A DNA stretch of 64,000 nucleotides, taken from positions 1 through 64,000 of the forward strand of contig JAIKXV010000123.1 in NCBI GenBank assembly GCA_024683935.1. The letters are read 5' to 3'. Position 1 is the first letter of the stretch. The number at the start of each line of letters is the position of its first letter. A program made the translations under genes and the position numbers. This DNA is from Lachnospiraceae bacterium. GTDB taxonomy: Bacteria; Bacillota_A; Clostridia; Lachnospirales; Lachnospiraceae. Of the stretch, positions 26,337 through 36,294 are shown piece after piece. A model generated the notes under the pieces. That model did not search any database, had not been told where the DNA came from, and saw only the letters and a program-made list of their open reading frames with translations.

Positions 26337-27323
26337 TCAGATCAATACCAGTGTAAGAAGGCAGCCCGCCGCAGTCACAAGGGAAAATACCGCAACAACC
26401 TTTCCTTCGCTCCATCCGCAAAGTTCAAAATGATGATGTATCGGCGCCATTTTGAAAAAGCGCTTTCCCTTTGTTGCCTTGAAATACAGCACCTGTATTA
26501 TGACCGAGAGCACCTCGGCAAAATAAATAATGCCCATAAATATAAGGAACAGGGGCATTTTCATCAGTATCATGCAGGTTGCCGCAAATCCTCCCAATGC
26601 GAGGGACCCGGTATCTCCCATAAACACCTTTGCGGGATGATGATTATACACGAGAAATCCGAGAAGCACTCCCACCATCACAGCAGCCGACATCGTGATA
26701 TTGATGGCAAGTGATGAAGAGATGAGCGCAATGAATACAGCTATCACCAGGGTGACCGAGCTTAAGAGCCCGTCCAGGCCGTCCGTGAAATTTGAACCGT
26801 TGGTGGTTCCAAGGAATATAAATACCAAAAATGGTATGGTAAAGATCCCGGCGTTAAAATATATCCCTGCTCCGTCCGGAGTCACAAGGGATGAAAAGGG
26901 GATCAGCATATCAAAGCCGACTTCCGTAAAAGTGCTTATTGACCAGATCGTAACAAGGGATACCGCGATCTGCAGCAGAAGCTTCTGCCAGGCGCGAAGC
27001 CCAAGATTCCTCTTCATCACGACCTTTATATAGTCGTCGATAAACCCGACCGCACCGAAGCCCAGGGTTCCGATGATGACCGGTATGGCTGCCTTGTAGG
27101 TACCGGCTTCCGCCAGGGTCATTACCGCAAATACCAGAAGGAACATGATGCCGCCCATAGTGGGGGTGCCGGTCTTTTTCTTATGGGACTCCGGTCCCTC
27201 TTCTCTCTCAACCTGTCTCGCCTTCAGCCTCTCCAGCACAGGCAGTATGATCTTCCCCGCAAAAAAGGTCAGGACAAAGGCAATAAGTACATGAATGATA
27301 AACCTTATAAGCATTAGTTTCAC
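26337..27323 (-). CDS. mraY: phospho-N-acetylmuramoyl-pentapeptide transferase
   Basis: 328 residues, ten membrane segments. It makes lipid I by joining phospho-MurNAc-pentapeptide to undecaprenyl phosphate. KKTGTPTMGG, FIDDYIKV (DD pair), GSNFTDGLDGLLSS, VFMGDTGSLALGGF and MAPIHHHFE are the conserved cytoplasmic motifs. It lies 40 nt after the penicillin-binding protein gene. Confidence 0.97.
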   Translation of the reverse strand: MKLMLIRFIIHVLIAFVLTFFAGKIILPVLERLKARQVEREEGPESHKKKTGTPTMGGIMFLLVFAVMTLAEAGTYKAAIPVIIGTLGFGAVGFIDDYIKVVMKRNLGLRAWQKLLLQIAVSLVTIWSISTFTEVGFDMLIPFSSLVTPDGAGIYFNAGIFTIPFLVFIFLGTTNGSNFTDGLDGLLSSVTLVIAVFIALISSSLAINITMSAAVMVGVLLGFLVYNHHPAKVFMGDTGSLALGGFAATCMILMKMPLFLIFMGIIYFAEVLSVIIQVLYFKATKGKRFFKMAPIHHHFELCGWSEGKVVAVFSLVTAAGCLLTLVLI

Positions 27324-27363
27324 CTCGTGGAAAAGTATAATCCCTCAGTGTTTATTTTTCAAA

Positions 27364-29718
27364 TCAGGCGTCGTGCTCTTCACTGTCGATTTCCGGATTA
27401 TATTCATTCCCTCCGCCCGGATTCAGGGGCTGCAGGGTCACGGGATCAAGCACCTCTCCGGTTCCGGGATCCAGCGGATATCCGGTCTCGGGATCGTACT
27501 GTATCTCGTTATTCACGATGGGATTTCCGGCACTGTCCTTAGGCGGCTCCACTTCTTCCTCGGGGATCACTATCACATCATCATCTCCCTGCGGTGCTTC
27601 CTCTCCGTCCTCTGCCGCGCCTTCTCCTTCAGCGCCCTCTGCATTTTCTGCGCCCTCCGGCAGCATATTTACGGAAATGCCGTAGAAGGAACTGTTCTCC
27701 GAGAATTCATCCTGCTTTTCCTTAAGCTCTGCCGCTTCCTCTTCGCTTATCGGTTCCGTAGGGAAGATATTGAGATAGGGCAGCACCTCGGTCATGATAT
27801 CCCGGTTAAGCCTGGTGGCGAGCCTGGTGGATTCGGACTGCACCTCCGCATTAGGCGTATCTATTACTACATAGCAGAGAACCTCGGGATCGTCTGCCGG
27901 AACATAACCCATAAAGGATATAAGGTAATTATTCTTTGTCCGGGGCGCCTTTTCGGCGGTACCCGTCTTTCCTCCCTCGGTGTAGCCCGCAGGTCTTGCG
28001 GACCAACCCGTGCACTCGCTGGGATCGCTCATAACGACGGTCTTTAAATACTCCCTCATCCTCTCACTGGTGCTTTCGCTTATCACCTGCTTGTAGAGAC
28101 GCGGAGAATGCTCTTCCACAACCGCACCTTCCGCATTCCTGATCTCCGATACGACTCTCGGCTGGTAATAATAGCCTCCGTTCACCAGTGCGGAAAAGCC
28201 CGCGGCCATCTGTATCATTGTCACGTTAAAGCCCTGTCCGAAGGAAGCCACCGCGAGATCGGTCAAGCCCATGCTCTCATTAAAGGTGAGCTCACTGGCA
28301 TTGGTCTCTCCGGAAAGGTCAATATTGGTCTTGTATCCGAAATTAAAGATCCTGTTGTATCTTAGCCACTCCTCTTTTCCCGTGGCAAAGGCTATGTCCA
28401 TCAGCACCACGTTGCAGGATTTTGCGATACCCTGCTGCACTGTCAGCAGTCCGTCTCCCAGCCTGTTATGGCAGTGGATCTGATAACCTCCCACCTCCAG
28501 GTATCCGTTGCACTGATAAGCTTCATTTCCGGTGATCTTTCCGGCATCCAGAGCCCCCGCCACAGTGAAGGGCTTCATTACACTTCCCGGTTCGTAGGAA
28601 TCCGAAATACAGAAATTCCTCCAGATCTTGTTTCTGGCAAGCATTTCCGGATCCGTTTCTTCCTTCACCTCATTTTCCGAAACGGACTCATCCTCGGGAG
28701 CTTCCTCCTGCTGAGCTTCATTGCCCGACACACTTGCAGGCATAAACTGCGTGAGATCCACTCCCTCCATGTTGGTGGGATCATTAAGATCGAAGAAGGG
28801 ATACCCGGCCATCGCATATATCTCCCCGTTATTCGGGTTCATGACCAGCACTCCGATATTCTCCGCAGCAGCGCCTATCCTGTATGCATCCTTGTAGGTG
28901 CTCATGAATTTGGCTATATTCTTTTCCACAATGGACTGGATATTGCTGTCCAGCGTGGATACTATCGTGTATCCGTCCACCGCGGGCTTAATGGAATCCT
29001 CCATTACGTAGTCCTCGTTCATATAGCCGTATTCCCGGCCGTCCGTTCCGTTCAGGACATCGTTGTAGAACTCTTCCATTCCGAAGAAACCGGTATTATT
29101 ACCCTGCACAAAACCTATGACATCACAGGCCAGTGTATTTCCGGGATACTTTCTCTCATAGTCCTCTTCAAACCAGACACCGTTCAGCATTTCCGGCTCC
29201 GCATCATTTCCGGAGGCGGTTTCATCGGGAAGACCCGCTTTCTGCAGTTCCTTAAAGGGTTCTATCTCGTTGAAATCCAGCTTCTTTGCAAAAACCTTGT
29301 AGCGGCTCGCGGGATTCTTATTGATATAATCCCTGATCTCCATTGTGTTTACTTCGGGGAAGCACTGGGAAATGGCTTTAAGAGTGGGTTCTAAATGCTT
29401 TCCCTCTTCGGAAAGGATCATCTTTGCATCTATCACCAGGTTATATACCTTTTCGGAATAGGCAAGCTTGCTCCCCTTCCTGTCCAGTATATCTCCCCTC
29501 TTAAAGGGCAGCACTCTGGATGACGCCGCCTGCTGTCTCATCACCTGTCTTTTGTAGTCCGCACCCTTATCCCTGTTGATAAGAAAAAGCCTGTATGACA
29601 ACGCAACAAAAGCCAGCAGTACCAGGAGAAAGAGTACTACCAGCTTTCGCTGCATCTTAGCGTCGAATCCGTTTCTGTCTTTATCTGTATTATGTTTTCG
29701 TTTTTTTCTTATTGACAT
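27364..29718 (-). CDS. ftsI: class B penicillin-binding protein (FtsI/SpoVD type) with long acidic tail
   Basis: 784 residues. Transpeptidase partner of FtsW in septal wall synthesis. Membrane helix 26-47, dimerisation domain from ~70 (RGDILDRKGSKLAYSE), transpeptidase with active-site SVMK (379-382), SCN (434-436) and KTGTAEK (584-590). An acidic insert lies at 331-356 just before the active site. After ~660 there is no PASTA domain; instead a ~125-residue low-complexity tail follows, Glu/Ala/Gly-rich and then Pro-rich with DPETGYPLDPGTGEVLDP. The tail is extracytoplasmic. The division role is inferred from cluster position; SpoVD function in sporulation cannot be excluded. Confidence 0.93.
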   Translation of the reverse strand: MSIRKKRKHNTDKDRNGFDAKMQRKLVVLFLLVLLAFVALSYRLFLINRDKGADYKRQVMRQQAASSRVLPFKRGDILDRKGSKLAYSEKVYNLVIDAKMILSEEGKHLEPTLKAISQCFPEVNTMEIRDYINKNPASRYKVFAKKLDFNEIEPFKELQKAGLPDETASGNDAEPEMLNGVWFEEDYERKYPGNTLACDVIGFVQGNNTGFFGMEEFYNDVLNGTDGREYGYMNEDYVMEDSIKPAVDGYTIVSTLDSNIQSIVEKNIAKFMSTYKDAYRIGAAAENIGVLVMNPNNGEIYAMAGYPFFDLNDPTNMEGVDLTQFMPASVSGNEAQQEEAPEDESVSENEVKEETDPEMLARNKIWRNFCISDSYEPGSVMKPFTVAGALDAGKITGNEAYQCNGYLEVGGYQIHCHNRLGDGLLTVQQGIAKSCNVVLMDIAFATGKEEWLRYNRIFNFGYKTNIDLSGETNASELTFNESMGLTDLAVASFGQGFNVTMIQMAAGFSALVNGGYYYQPRVVSEIRNAEGAVVEEHSPRLYKQVISESTSERMREYLKTVVMSDPSECTGWSARPAGYTEGGKTGTAEKAPRTKNNYLISFMGYVPADDPEVLCYVVIDTPNAEVQSESTRLATRLNRDIMTEVLPYLNIFPTEPISEEEAAELKEKQDEFSENSSFYGISVNMLPEGAENAEGAEGEGAAEDGEEAPQGDDDVIVIPEEEVEPPKDSAGNPIVNNEIQYDPETGYPLDPGTGEVLDPVTLQPLNPGGGNEYNPEIDSEEHDA

Positions 29719-29723
29719 GTCAA

Positions 29724-30218
29724 TTACTTGGGGTCTTCGGGTATACTGCCGTACTGCCTTACATAATCGTCACTTTCCATTGAAACACGCACAACCTGTG
29801 ATTCATCGGGATATCTCATATTGAGATCCGTCATGGCAGTCTTCTTTATTTCCTCCAGATCAATGGATCCCGCGATCCGCTCATATTCCTCATCATTTGC
29901 GAGCTTTAACTGGCTAAGGGTGCTTTCAAGAGAAGAAACCCTCTTCTTGGATGCAGTGATATCCGAGTGGATCCTTACATAGCCTATGCATACAAAGGCG
30001 GTTATGGCCAGAGCCACAAAGAAGAAAAGATAATACCCGAAGGAAACCTGGGGTATCCTTATGACATCGGTATGTCTGCCTGTCAAAGGTGTTTTCCCGG
30101 GCTTTCTCTCTCCGAACCTGGGTTCTACCCGACGGACAGTATTGCCGTCAATATAGATGCTGTTATTCGACCTTCCGAATACGGAAGCCCTGCTCCTGCG
30201 ATTCACTCTTCTTCCCAC
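29724..30218 (-). CDS. ftsL: cell-division protein FtsL
   Basis: Small bitopic protein of the divisome. A basic cytoplasmic N-terminus is followed by a membrane helix (YYLFFFVALAITAFVCIGYV) and an extracytoplasmic coiled coil (SKKRVSSLESTLSQLKLANDEE), then a short tail. It sits between rsmH and the PBP gene, the standard ftsL place. I chose GTG 30216-30218, which has AAGGGAGAG 7 nt upstream; the longer frame to 30239 begins at TTG with no site. Sequence conservation of FtsL is poor, so the call rests on size, topology and position. Confidence 0.8.
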   Translation of the reverse strand: MGRRVNRRSRASVFGRSNNSIYIDGNTVRRVEPRFGERKPGKTPLTGRHTDVIRIPQVSFGYYLFFFVALAITAFVCIGYVRIHSDITASKKRVSSLESTLSQLKLANDEEYERIAGSIDLEEIKKTAMTDLNMRYPDESQVVRVSMESDDYVRQYGSIPEDPK

Positions 30219-30265
30219 TTGTACTCTCCCTTGCTCCAAAGATATTTTTGAAATAACTTCTGCAG

Positions 30266-31207
30266 CTAAATCCTTTCAAAGACCCTGAGCTTTGCGCTTT
30301 TGGATCTTGGATTATTCTCCATCTCCTCCGCCGACGGCAGTATCGGCTTTTTCGTTACTATCTTCCCCTTGGGCTTCTTCCCGCACACACAGACCGGAAA
30401 ATCCGGAGGGCAGGTGCAGGGATTTTCATTCCGCTTAAAGGCCTGTTTTACTATCCTGTCTTCCAGGGAGTGGAAGGTTATTACGCTTATCCTTCCTCCC
30501 GGATTTAAGAGGTCTATCATCGTGTCCAGCGTGTTTTCAAGAACGTTAAGCTCCTGATTGACCTCTATCCTCACCGCCTGAAAGGTTCTCTTTGCGGGAT
30601 GTCCCCCGGTCTTTTTTGACTTCCGGGGAATGGAAGCCTCCACTATATCCCTTAATTCAAAGGTACTGCGGATCGGATGATCCTCTCTGGCACGCACTAT
30701 GTTTCCTGCGATCCTGCGAGCGTACCGTTCTTCTCCGTAGTCCTTTATTATCCTGAACAGCCTGTCCTCTTCGTACCCGTTCACGACTTCATAGGCACTT
30801 AAGGGATTTCTCCTGTCCATCCTCATGTCAAGGGGGGCATCATCCATGTATGAAAATCCGCGACGACCTTCATCCAGTTGATAGGATGAAACCCCCAGGT
30901 CAAGGAGGATACCATCACATTTTTCTATACGAAGCTCTTTGCATACCGAAGCTATATTTGCGTAATTTGTCTGTACGATGGAGAGGAGGCCGGAGAAGTT
31001 TTTCAGTCGGTCCGTGGCTGCGGCAACTGCATCCGCATCCTGGTCCAATCCGATGAGGAGTGCGCCCTTTTCGGGCTTGAGGAGTTTTGCGATATTTAAG
31101 GAGTGTCCGCCTCCTCCTATCGTACAGTCTATATATATGCCGTCCTCTTTAACTTTGAGGCTGTCAACAGTCTCCTGTAAGAGGACCGATATATGCTTGA
31201 ATTCCAT
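30266..31207 (-). CDS. rsmH: 16S rRNA (cytosine1402-N4)-methyltransferase
   Basis: 313 residues (formerly MraW). It methylates C1402 of 16S r[16 protein letters not shown] at the start, SAM site [62 protein letters not shown] and the C-terminal ISFHSLEDR-like [16 protein letters not shown]. It lies 5 nt after mraZ with no strong ribosome site of its own, so translation is probably coupled. Confidence 0.97.
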   Translation of the reverse strand: MEFKHISVLLQETVDSLKVKEDGIYIDCTIGGGGHSLNIAKLLKPEKGALLIGLDQDADAVAAATDRLKNFSGLLSIVQTNYANIASVCKELRIEKCDGILLDLGVSSYQLDEGRRGFSYMDDAPLDMRMDRRNPLSAYEVVNGYEEDRLFRIIKDYGEERYARRIAGNIVRAREDHPIRSTFELRDIVEASIPRKSKKTGGHPAKRTFQAVRIEVNQELNVLENTLDTMIDLLNPGGRISVITFHSLEDRIVKQAFKRNENPCTCPPDFPVCVCGKKPKGKIVTKKPILPSAEEMENNPRSKSAKLRVFERI

Positions 31208-31212
31208 CTGTC

Positions 31213-31641
31213 TTATAGCGTGAATCCGAGTTCACTTAAGCTCTCTGCGATGTCGTCTATATTGTCGGGAGCAGCCTTACTCCAGCTGTCGCTGTCCCAG
31301 ATCTCCACACAGGAACCGGTGCCTACAAGAGATACATTCTTTTTAAGACCCGCATGGTCCCGGAGCTCTGCCGGAATGAGTACCCTTCCCTGTTTGTCAA
31401 CCTCCACTATCACTGCGCCGCCGTTAAAGAATCTCTTTACCTCACGCGCGCTCTTGTTGAACTGGGAAAGCTCCTTAAGCTTCTCCTGTATCCCTTCCCA
31501 GGCTTCCAGACCGTTTGCCTGGAGGCAGCCGTCAAAGCCTTTGGACACCACGAACTTATCCCCCAGCTCCTCGCGGAATCTGGCGGGAATGATTAGCCGT
31601 CCTTTGGCGTCTATGGTATGGCTGAATTCCCCCATGAACAT
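31213..31641 (-). CDS. mraZ: transcriptional regulator MraZ
   Basis: 142 residues, two SpoVT/AbrB-like DNA-binding repeats: [21 protein letters not shown] and [21 protein letters not shown], each with the conserved DxxGR. MraZ binds short direct repeats upstream of its own gene and controls the dcw cluster. Four such repeats are visible at 31663-31702. It is the first gene of the cluster. Confidence 0.95.
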   Translation of the reverse strand: MFMGEFSHTIDAKGRLIIPARFREELGDKFVVSKGFDGCLQANGLEAWEGIQEKLKELSQFNKSAREVKRFFNGGAVIVEVDKQGRVLIPAELRDHAGLKKNVSLVGTGSCVEIWDSDSWSKAAPDNIDDIAESLSELGFTL

Positions 31642-31662
31642 ACTGATCTACCCCGGTTTAGT

Positions 31663-31702
31663 TTTAAACCACTTTCTACCACTTTGTGGCACTTTTCACC
31701 AC
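31663..31702 (-). promoter_or_regulatory. MraZ operator: four 10-bp direct repeats
   Basis: On the minus strand four units with exact 10-bp spacing: GTGGTGAAAA, GTGCCACAAA, GTGGTAGAAA and GTGGTTTAAA. They lie just below the predicted transcription start and 22 nt before the mraZ start, as expected for autoregulation. The second unit departs from GTGG. Confidence 0.8.
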
Positions 31703-31712
31703 TACAACCCAT

Positions 31713-31741
31713 ATATTAATGCAAATTTGGGAATGCCGCAA
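31713..31741 (-). promoter_or_regulatory. promoter of the mraZ/dcw cluster
   Basis: TTGCGG (31736-31741), 17-nt spacer, TAATAT (31713-31718). Confidence 0.65.
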
Positions 31742-31763
31742 CACCAATCTTGTGATTTATGCA

Positions 31764-31787
31764 ACAAAAAAACGCCTTTATCAGGCG
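31764..31787 (-). terminator. terminator after purL
   Basis: Minus strand CGCCT-GATAA-AGGCG with seven following T. It lies ~110 nt past the purL stop and just before the mraZ promoter. Confidence 0.75.
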
Positions 31788-31895
31788 CTTTTCTGTAAAT
31801 TTGACCATATGTGGTGGGGATTCATCGGATATAACCACTATATATTGTGTTTATCCGTCCAAACCCCTCGATTGTTCTTTTTTACAAACAATACC

Positions 31896-34800
31896 CTACC
31901 TGAAGTATCTCACTCCCGCCTCAAATATCTTCAGATCCTGTTCACCGTAGATATTGATGTTCACCCCTTCTCCTCTTCTCTCCACATGGCACATCTTGCC
32001 GAGTATCCGTCCTGTGGGATCAGTGATACCCTCTATGCAGGAGTAGGAGCCGTTGATATTCCACTCGCCGTCCATTGACACCTCTCCGTCGGGATCTGCG
32101 TACTGGAGTGCCACCTGCCCGTTGTCAAAAAGCTTTCTGATCCACTCGTCGGATGCAACGAACCTGCCTTCTCCGTGGGAGGCCGGGCTCACATAGGTGT
32201 GGCCGGGCTTTGCAAGGGAAAGCCAGGGTGATTTGTTTGAAACCACCTTGGTATAAGCCATTCTGCTGATATGGCGGTTTATCGTATTAAAGGTCAGGGT
32301 GGGCGAATCCTCCTTCTGGGCGTCTATGATCTCACCGTAGGGCACCAGCCCCAGCTTTATAAGAGCCTGGAAACCGTTGCAGATACCGAGGATCAGTCCG
32401 TCACGTTTCAGAAGATCATCCACGGCTTTTCTGAGATCTCCGTTTCTGAAGGCCGTTGCAAAGAACTTGGCGCTTCCGTCAGGCTCGTCACCTGCAGAGA
32501 AGCCTCCGGGGAACATCAGTATCTGCGCATCCTCAATGGACTTCTTAAATACCGCCATGCTCTCCCTGATATCCTCTTCCTTAAGGTTCGAGAACACCTT
32601 TACATCAGTTTCCGCACCCGCCCTGCGGAAAGCCTTCATACTGTCATATTCACAGTTGGTGCCGGGGAATACCGGGATAAATACCTTCGGATTCCTGTTC
32701 CTGTATCTGGTGGTATAGACATTCTTTGTAAGGAATACGGGAGTTGAAAGCCTCTTGTCCGATCCCGCGCTCATTATCGGGAATACGGGATCCAGGGTCT
32801 TTTCATAGGAATCCAGGGCTTCTATTATGTCTATCCTGGTTTTCCCGTGGGTAAAGAGGCCGTCATCCGTAACCTCTCCTATAACCCTGTAAGGGATCTT
32901 TAGCGACTTTAATACGCTCTCATCGCTGATCTCCGCAATGATATTGCCGCTTTCCGCCAGGAACAGCTCATCCCTATTTACATCCTCAGAGATCCTGACC
33001 CCTAACATATTTCCGAAAGCCATCTTGGAAAGAGCGGGAGCAATGCCGTATTCATCAAGGGCATAAGCCGCCTTAACGACGCCTGCCTTTTCGGCAGCCC
33101 TTATTCCCTTATATAGCTCTGTGACCTTTGAATATATCGGAAGCTCGTATTCATCGGTCTCTATCGTGAACTTGACCAGCTTGTCGCCGGTTTTCTTTAA
33201 TTCAGGCGTAATGACATCTTCCACGTCACCCGTGTCAACGGCAAAGGACACCAGCGTAGGCGGAACATCTATGTCTTCAAAGGTGCCGGACATGGAATCC
33301 TTGCCTCCGATACTGGGAAGGCCGTATCCCATCTGGGCATCAAAGGCTCCGAGAAGTGCCGTGAGCGGTGCGCTCCAGCGCTTCCTGTCCTCTGTCATTC
33401 TCTGGAAATACTCCTGGAAGGTAAAGCGGATCTTTTCCATATCCCCGCCGCTCGCAACTATCTTTGCTATAGAGGATGTCACGGCATATACCGCACCGTG
33501 GAAGGGACTCCAGGATGAGAGATAGGGATCAAAGCCGTAGCTCATCATCGTAACGGTTCCGGTGGACCCGTTCATCACAGGCAGAAGTGCGGTCATCGTC
33601 TGTATGGGAGTCTTCTGGTACTTTCCTCCGAAGGGCATAGTAACCGTAGCTGCTCCGATGGACGAGTCAAATCTCTCCGACAGCCCCTGCTTTGAACACT
33701 GGTTCAGATCGGAAAGGCTCTTAAGCCAGGCCTTTTCTTCATTGCCTATGCTCACCTTCTCCCTCATGTAGTTATTTTCTTCATCCGGGAGCACTATCTC
33801 GGCTCCGGCCTCCTGGCGGGCTCCGTTTGTATTCAGGAACTCCCTGGCGATATCTACTATCTTCTTTCCTCTCCACTTCAGAACGAGTCTCGGGGATTTG
33901 GTGACGCTGGCAACAGGCGTAGCCTCCAGGTTTTCTTCCGCAGCAAACTTAAGGAAGGTATCCCTGTCATTTTTATCGACCACAACAGCCATACGTTCCT
34001 GGGACTCTGAGATCGCAAGCTCCGTTCCGTCAAGGCCCGCATATTTCTTCGGAACCTTGTCCAGATCCACTTCCAGTCCCGGCGCCAGCTCTCCTATAGC
34101 GACAGAAACACCGCCGGCTCCGAAATCGTTGCACACCTTTATAAGCTTTGATACCTCGGGACGTCTGAAGAGCCTCTGCAGCTTTCTCTCAGTAGGGGCA
34201 TTTCCCTTCTGCACTTCGGCACCGCAGGTATCAAGGGATTTTTCCGTATGAACCTTGGAGGAACCCGTAGCGCCGCCGATACCGTCGCGGCCGGTACGTC
34301 CTCCGAGAAGGATCACCACATCTCCTGGAAGGGCATCCTCCCTCAGCACATTTTTCTCCGGAGCGGCAGCCATGACAGCACCTATCTCCATACGCTTTGC
34401 CACGTAGCCAGGATGATAAATCTCATCCACGAGTCCCGTAGCCAGTCCGATCTGGTTTCCGTATGAGGAATAGCCGTGTGCAGCTTCCCTCACGAGCTTT
34501 TTCTGGGGCAGCTTGCCCTTAAGGGTCTTCGATACGGGAAGTGTCGGATCAGCCGCACCCGTAACCCTCATCGCCTGATAAACATATGAACGTCCGGACA
34601 GGGGATCCCTGATGGCTCCTCCGAGACAGGTTGCGGCACCTCCGAAGGGTTCTATCTCCGTAGGATGGTTATGGGTCTCATTCTTAAACATAACGAGCCA
34701 GTTTTCCTGATATCCGGCCCCCTTTTCGTCCTTCAGTTCCACAGGCACCACTATGGAACAGGCGTTGATCTCATTGGATTCTTCCTCATCCTGAAGCTTT

Positions 34801-35675
34801 CCCATCTTTTTAAGCGCCCTGGCACCCATTGTGGCTATATCCATAAGGCAGATGTATTTATCTCCGCCCTTTTCCGCAGTCCTGCTGCCGTATACCTCAT
34901 CACGGACAGAGAGATACTTATCCCACGCCTTTTTGATGGGCGCAGCATAATATCCGTCCGGAATGGACACATCCTTTAATTCTGTGAGGAAGGTGGTGTG
35001 ACGGCAGTGATCGGACCAGTAGGTATCGAGAACCCTTATCTCCGTTGCAAAGGGATCCCTCTTCTCCTCGTACTTAAAATACTTTCTGATATGCTTAAAG
35101 TCATTGAAGGTCATTGCCAGGTTCAGGGAGTCATAGAGCTTCTTAAAATCCTCTTCACTCATGGTCCTGAAACCCTTAAAGATCTCAATTTCCTTTGACT
35201 CCGGATAATCCTGCTTTAAGGTCTTCAGCTTTTTATCGGAAGCTATCCTGGAATCCACGGGATTCATAACGTAATCCCTTATGAGCTTTATTTCCTTTTC
35301 GCTCCTGATACCGCTTAGAACATAGACCTCCGCGGTACGGACTATGGGTTCTTCACTTCCCTTTAAGAACCTGATGCACTGTTCCGCAGAATCCGCCCTC
35401 TGGTCAAACTGTCCGGGGAGCGCCTCCACTGCGAAAACCCTGTCGTTTTTGTCATATTCAAAGTCCTCCTCATGGAGTATATCCACGGGAGGCTCTGAAA
35501 ATACGCTTTTTAAAGCTTTTTTATATACATCTTTGCTGATATTCTCAATATCATATCTGATGAGATATCTGACCCCTACGGCTTTCAGCCCCAAAAACTC
35601 ATGTATCTCGTGCTGCAGCTCCGCAGCGTGTACCGCATAAGGCTGCTTCTTCTCCACATATATACGTCTAACCAT
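31896..35675 (-). CDS. purL: phosphoribosylformylglycinamidine synthase, single chain
   Basis: About 1259 residues. It makes FGAM from FGAR, glutamine and ATP, step four of purine synthesis. All parts are in one chain: PurS-like N-domain (RRIYVEKKQPYAVHAAEL), the two synthetase halves (YWSDHCRHTTF, FKNETHNHPTEIEPFGGAATCLGGAIRDPL, FGAGGVSVAIGELA, PSIGGKDSMSGTF) and a C-terminal class I glutaminase with FPGGFSAGDE and nucleophile Cys in GICNGFQ. I chose ATG 35673-35675 (MVRRIYVEKK) from the family N-terminus; the frame extends to 35741 without a ribosome site. The site before the chosen ATG is weak (GGAAAAAAAG). Confidence 0.95.
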   Translation of the reverse strand: MVRRIYVEKKQPYAVHAAELQHEIHEFLGLKAVGVRYLIRYDIENISKDVYKKALKSVFSEPPVDILHEEDFEYDKNDRVFAVEALPGQFDQRADSAEQCIRFLKGSEEPIVRTAEVYVLSGIRSEKEIKLIRDYVMNPVDSRIASDKKLKTLKQDYPESKEIEIFKGFRTMSEEDFKKLYDSLNLAMTFNDFKHIRKYFKYEEKRDPFATEIRVLDTYWSDHCRHTTFLTELKDVSIPDGYYAAPIKKAWDKYLSVRDEVYGSRTAEKGGDKYICLMDIATMGARALKKMGKLQDEEESNEINACSIVVPVELKDEKGAGYQENWLVMFKNETHNHPTEIEPFGGAATCLGGAIRDPLSGRSYVYQAMRVTGAADPTLPVSKTLKGKLPQKKLVREAAHGYSSYGNQIGLATGLVDEIYHPGYVAKRMEIGAVMAAAPEKNVLREDALPGDVVILLGGRTGRDGIGGATGSSKVHTEKSLDTCGAEVQKGNAPTERKLQRLFRRPEVSKLIKVCNDFGAGGVSVAIGELAPGLEVDLDKVPKKYAGLDGTELAISESQERMAVVVDKNDRDTFLKFAAEENLEATPVASVTKSPRLVLKWRGKKIVDIAREFLNTNGARQEAGAEIVLPDEENNYMREKVSIGNEEKAWLKSLSDLNQCSKQGLSERFDSSIGAATVTMPFGGKYQKTPIQTMTALLPVMNGSTGTVTMMSYGFDPYLSSWSPFHGAVYAVTSSIAKIVASGGDMEKIRFTFQEYFQRMTEDRKRWSAPLTALLGAFDAQMGYGLPSIGGKDSMSGTFEDIDVPPTLVSFAVDTGDVEDVITPELKKTGDKLVKFTIETDEYELPIYSKVTELYKGIRAAEKAGVVKAAYALDEYGIAPALSKMAFGNMLGVRISEDVNRDELFLAESGNIIAEISDESVLKSLKIPYRVIGEVTDDGLFTHGKTRIDIIEALDSYEKTLDPVFPIMSAGSDKRLSTPVFLTKNVYTTRYRNRNPKVFIPVFPGTNCEYDSMKAFRRAGAETDVKVFSNLKEEDIRESMAVFKKSIEDAQILMFPGGFSAGDEPDGSAKFFATAFRNGDLRKAVDDLLKRDGLILGICNGFQALIKLGLVPYGEIIDAQKEDSPTLTFNTINRHISRMAYTKVVSNKSPWLSLAKPGHTYVSPASHGEGRFVASDEWIRKLFDNGQVALQYADPDGEVSMDGEWNINGSYSCIEGITDPTGRILGKMCHVERRGEGVNINIYGEQDLKIFEAGVRYFR

Positions 35676-35745
35676 CTTTTTTTCCAATCTATCGTTTATT
35701 AAGGCAAGTTGATCATTCCGGGCTTTCCCTTCCGGGCACATCCCG

Positions 35746-36198
35746 TCAGACCGGCTTTCTGTAAAAATCTATCAGGTCTTTAAATTTATTAAGCACCGCA
35801 AGGTAGATACCTTCATTGGCACCCTCGGCCCATGCGGGACCCCTGTGCATGCCCTCCAGTACATATTTTGACAAAAAGCCCCGGAGATCATCCACATTCC
35901 TTATGGTGCAGTTCTCGATAAACTTTCTTTCCTCCTCATGGGTCCTTATCCTGTTCCTGGAATAGACATAGGGATAATTCCTGTTCATGAGAGATGTTTT
36001 CGAAGCCCTTTTCACAAAATCCAGAAGCGTCGAATCAAATACGGGGAAATTCAGGTTCGATTCTCCCTGTGACCCGTCGTATTTCTTTGCAAAAACCTTG
36101 TCCTTTCCCGCAAAGTAGGGAATGTAAGCAAAGAGCATCTCCAGCTCCCTGCCGTAAGTCTTTATCATTTTATCCGCCAGGGTATTTTCGGATTCCAC
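35746..36198 (-). CDS. conserved protein of unknown function (possibly DUF6508)
   Basis: 150 residues, soluble. GTG 36196-36198 follows AAAGGAGG. Segments: LEMLFAYIPYFAGKDKVF, NYPYVYSRNRIRTHEEERKF and a C-terminal VLEGMHRGPAWAEGANEGIYLAVLNKFKDLI. The C-terminal pattern recalls the DUF6508 family, from memory. No catalytic signature is seen. It lies ~70 nt upstream of purL; a role in purine synthesis is not implied by the sequence. Confidence 0.55.
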   Translation of the reverse strand: MESENTLADKMIKTYGRELEMLFAYIPYFAGKDKVFAKKYDGSQGESNLNFPVFDSTLLDFVKRASKTSLMNRNYPYVYSRNRIRTHEEERKFIENCTIRNVDDLRGFLSKYVLEGMHRGPAWAEGANEGIYLAVLNKFKDLIDFYRKPV

Positions 36199-36294
36199 TT
36201 TATCCTCCTTTATTCAGGGACCAATCCACCTTTACTGCCGGCTCCGGTAAATCCGGGAGCAGTCTTTATCTGCTATACTGCCGCCATCGTCTGA

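Noticed and set aside
35676..35741. Longer N-terminus for PurL
   Set aside because: The extra 22 codons lack a ribosome site and do not fit the family start, which is MVRRIYVEKK.
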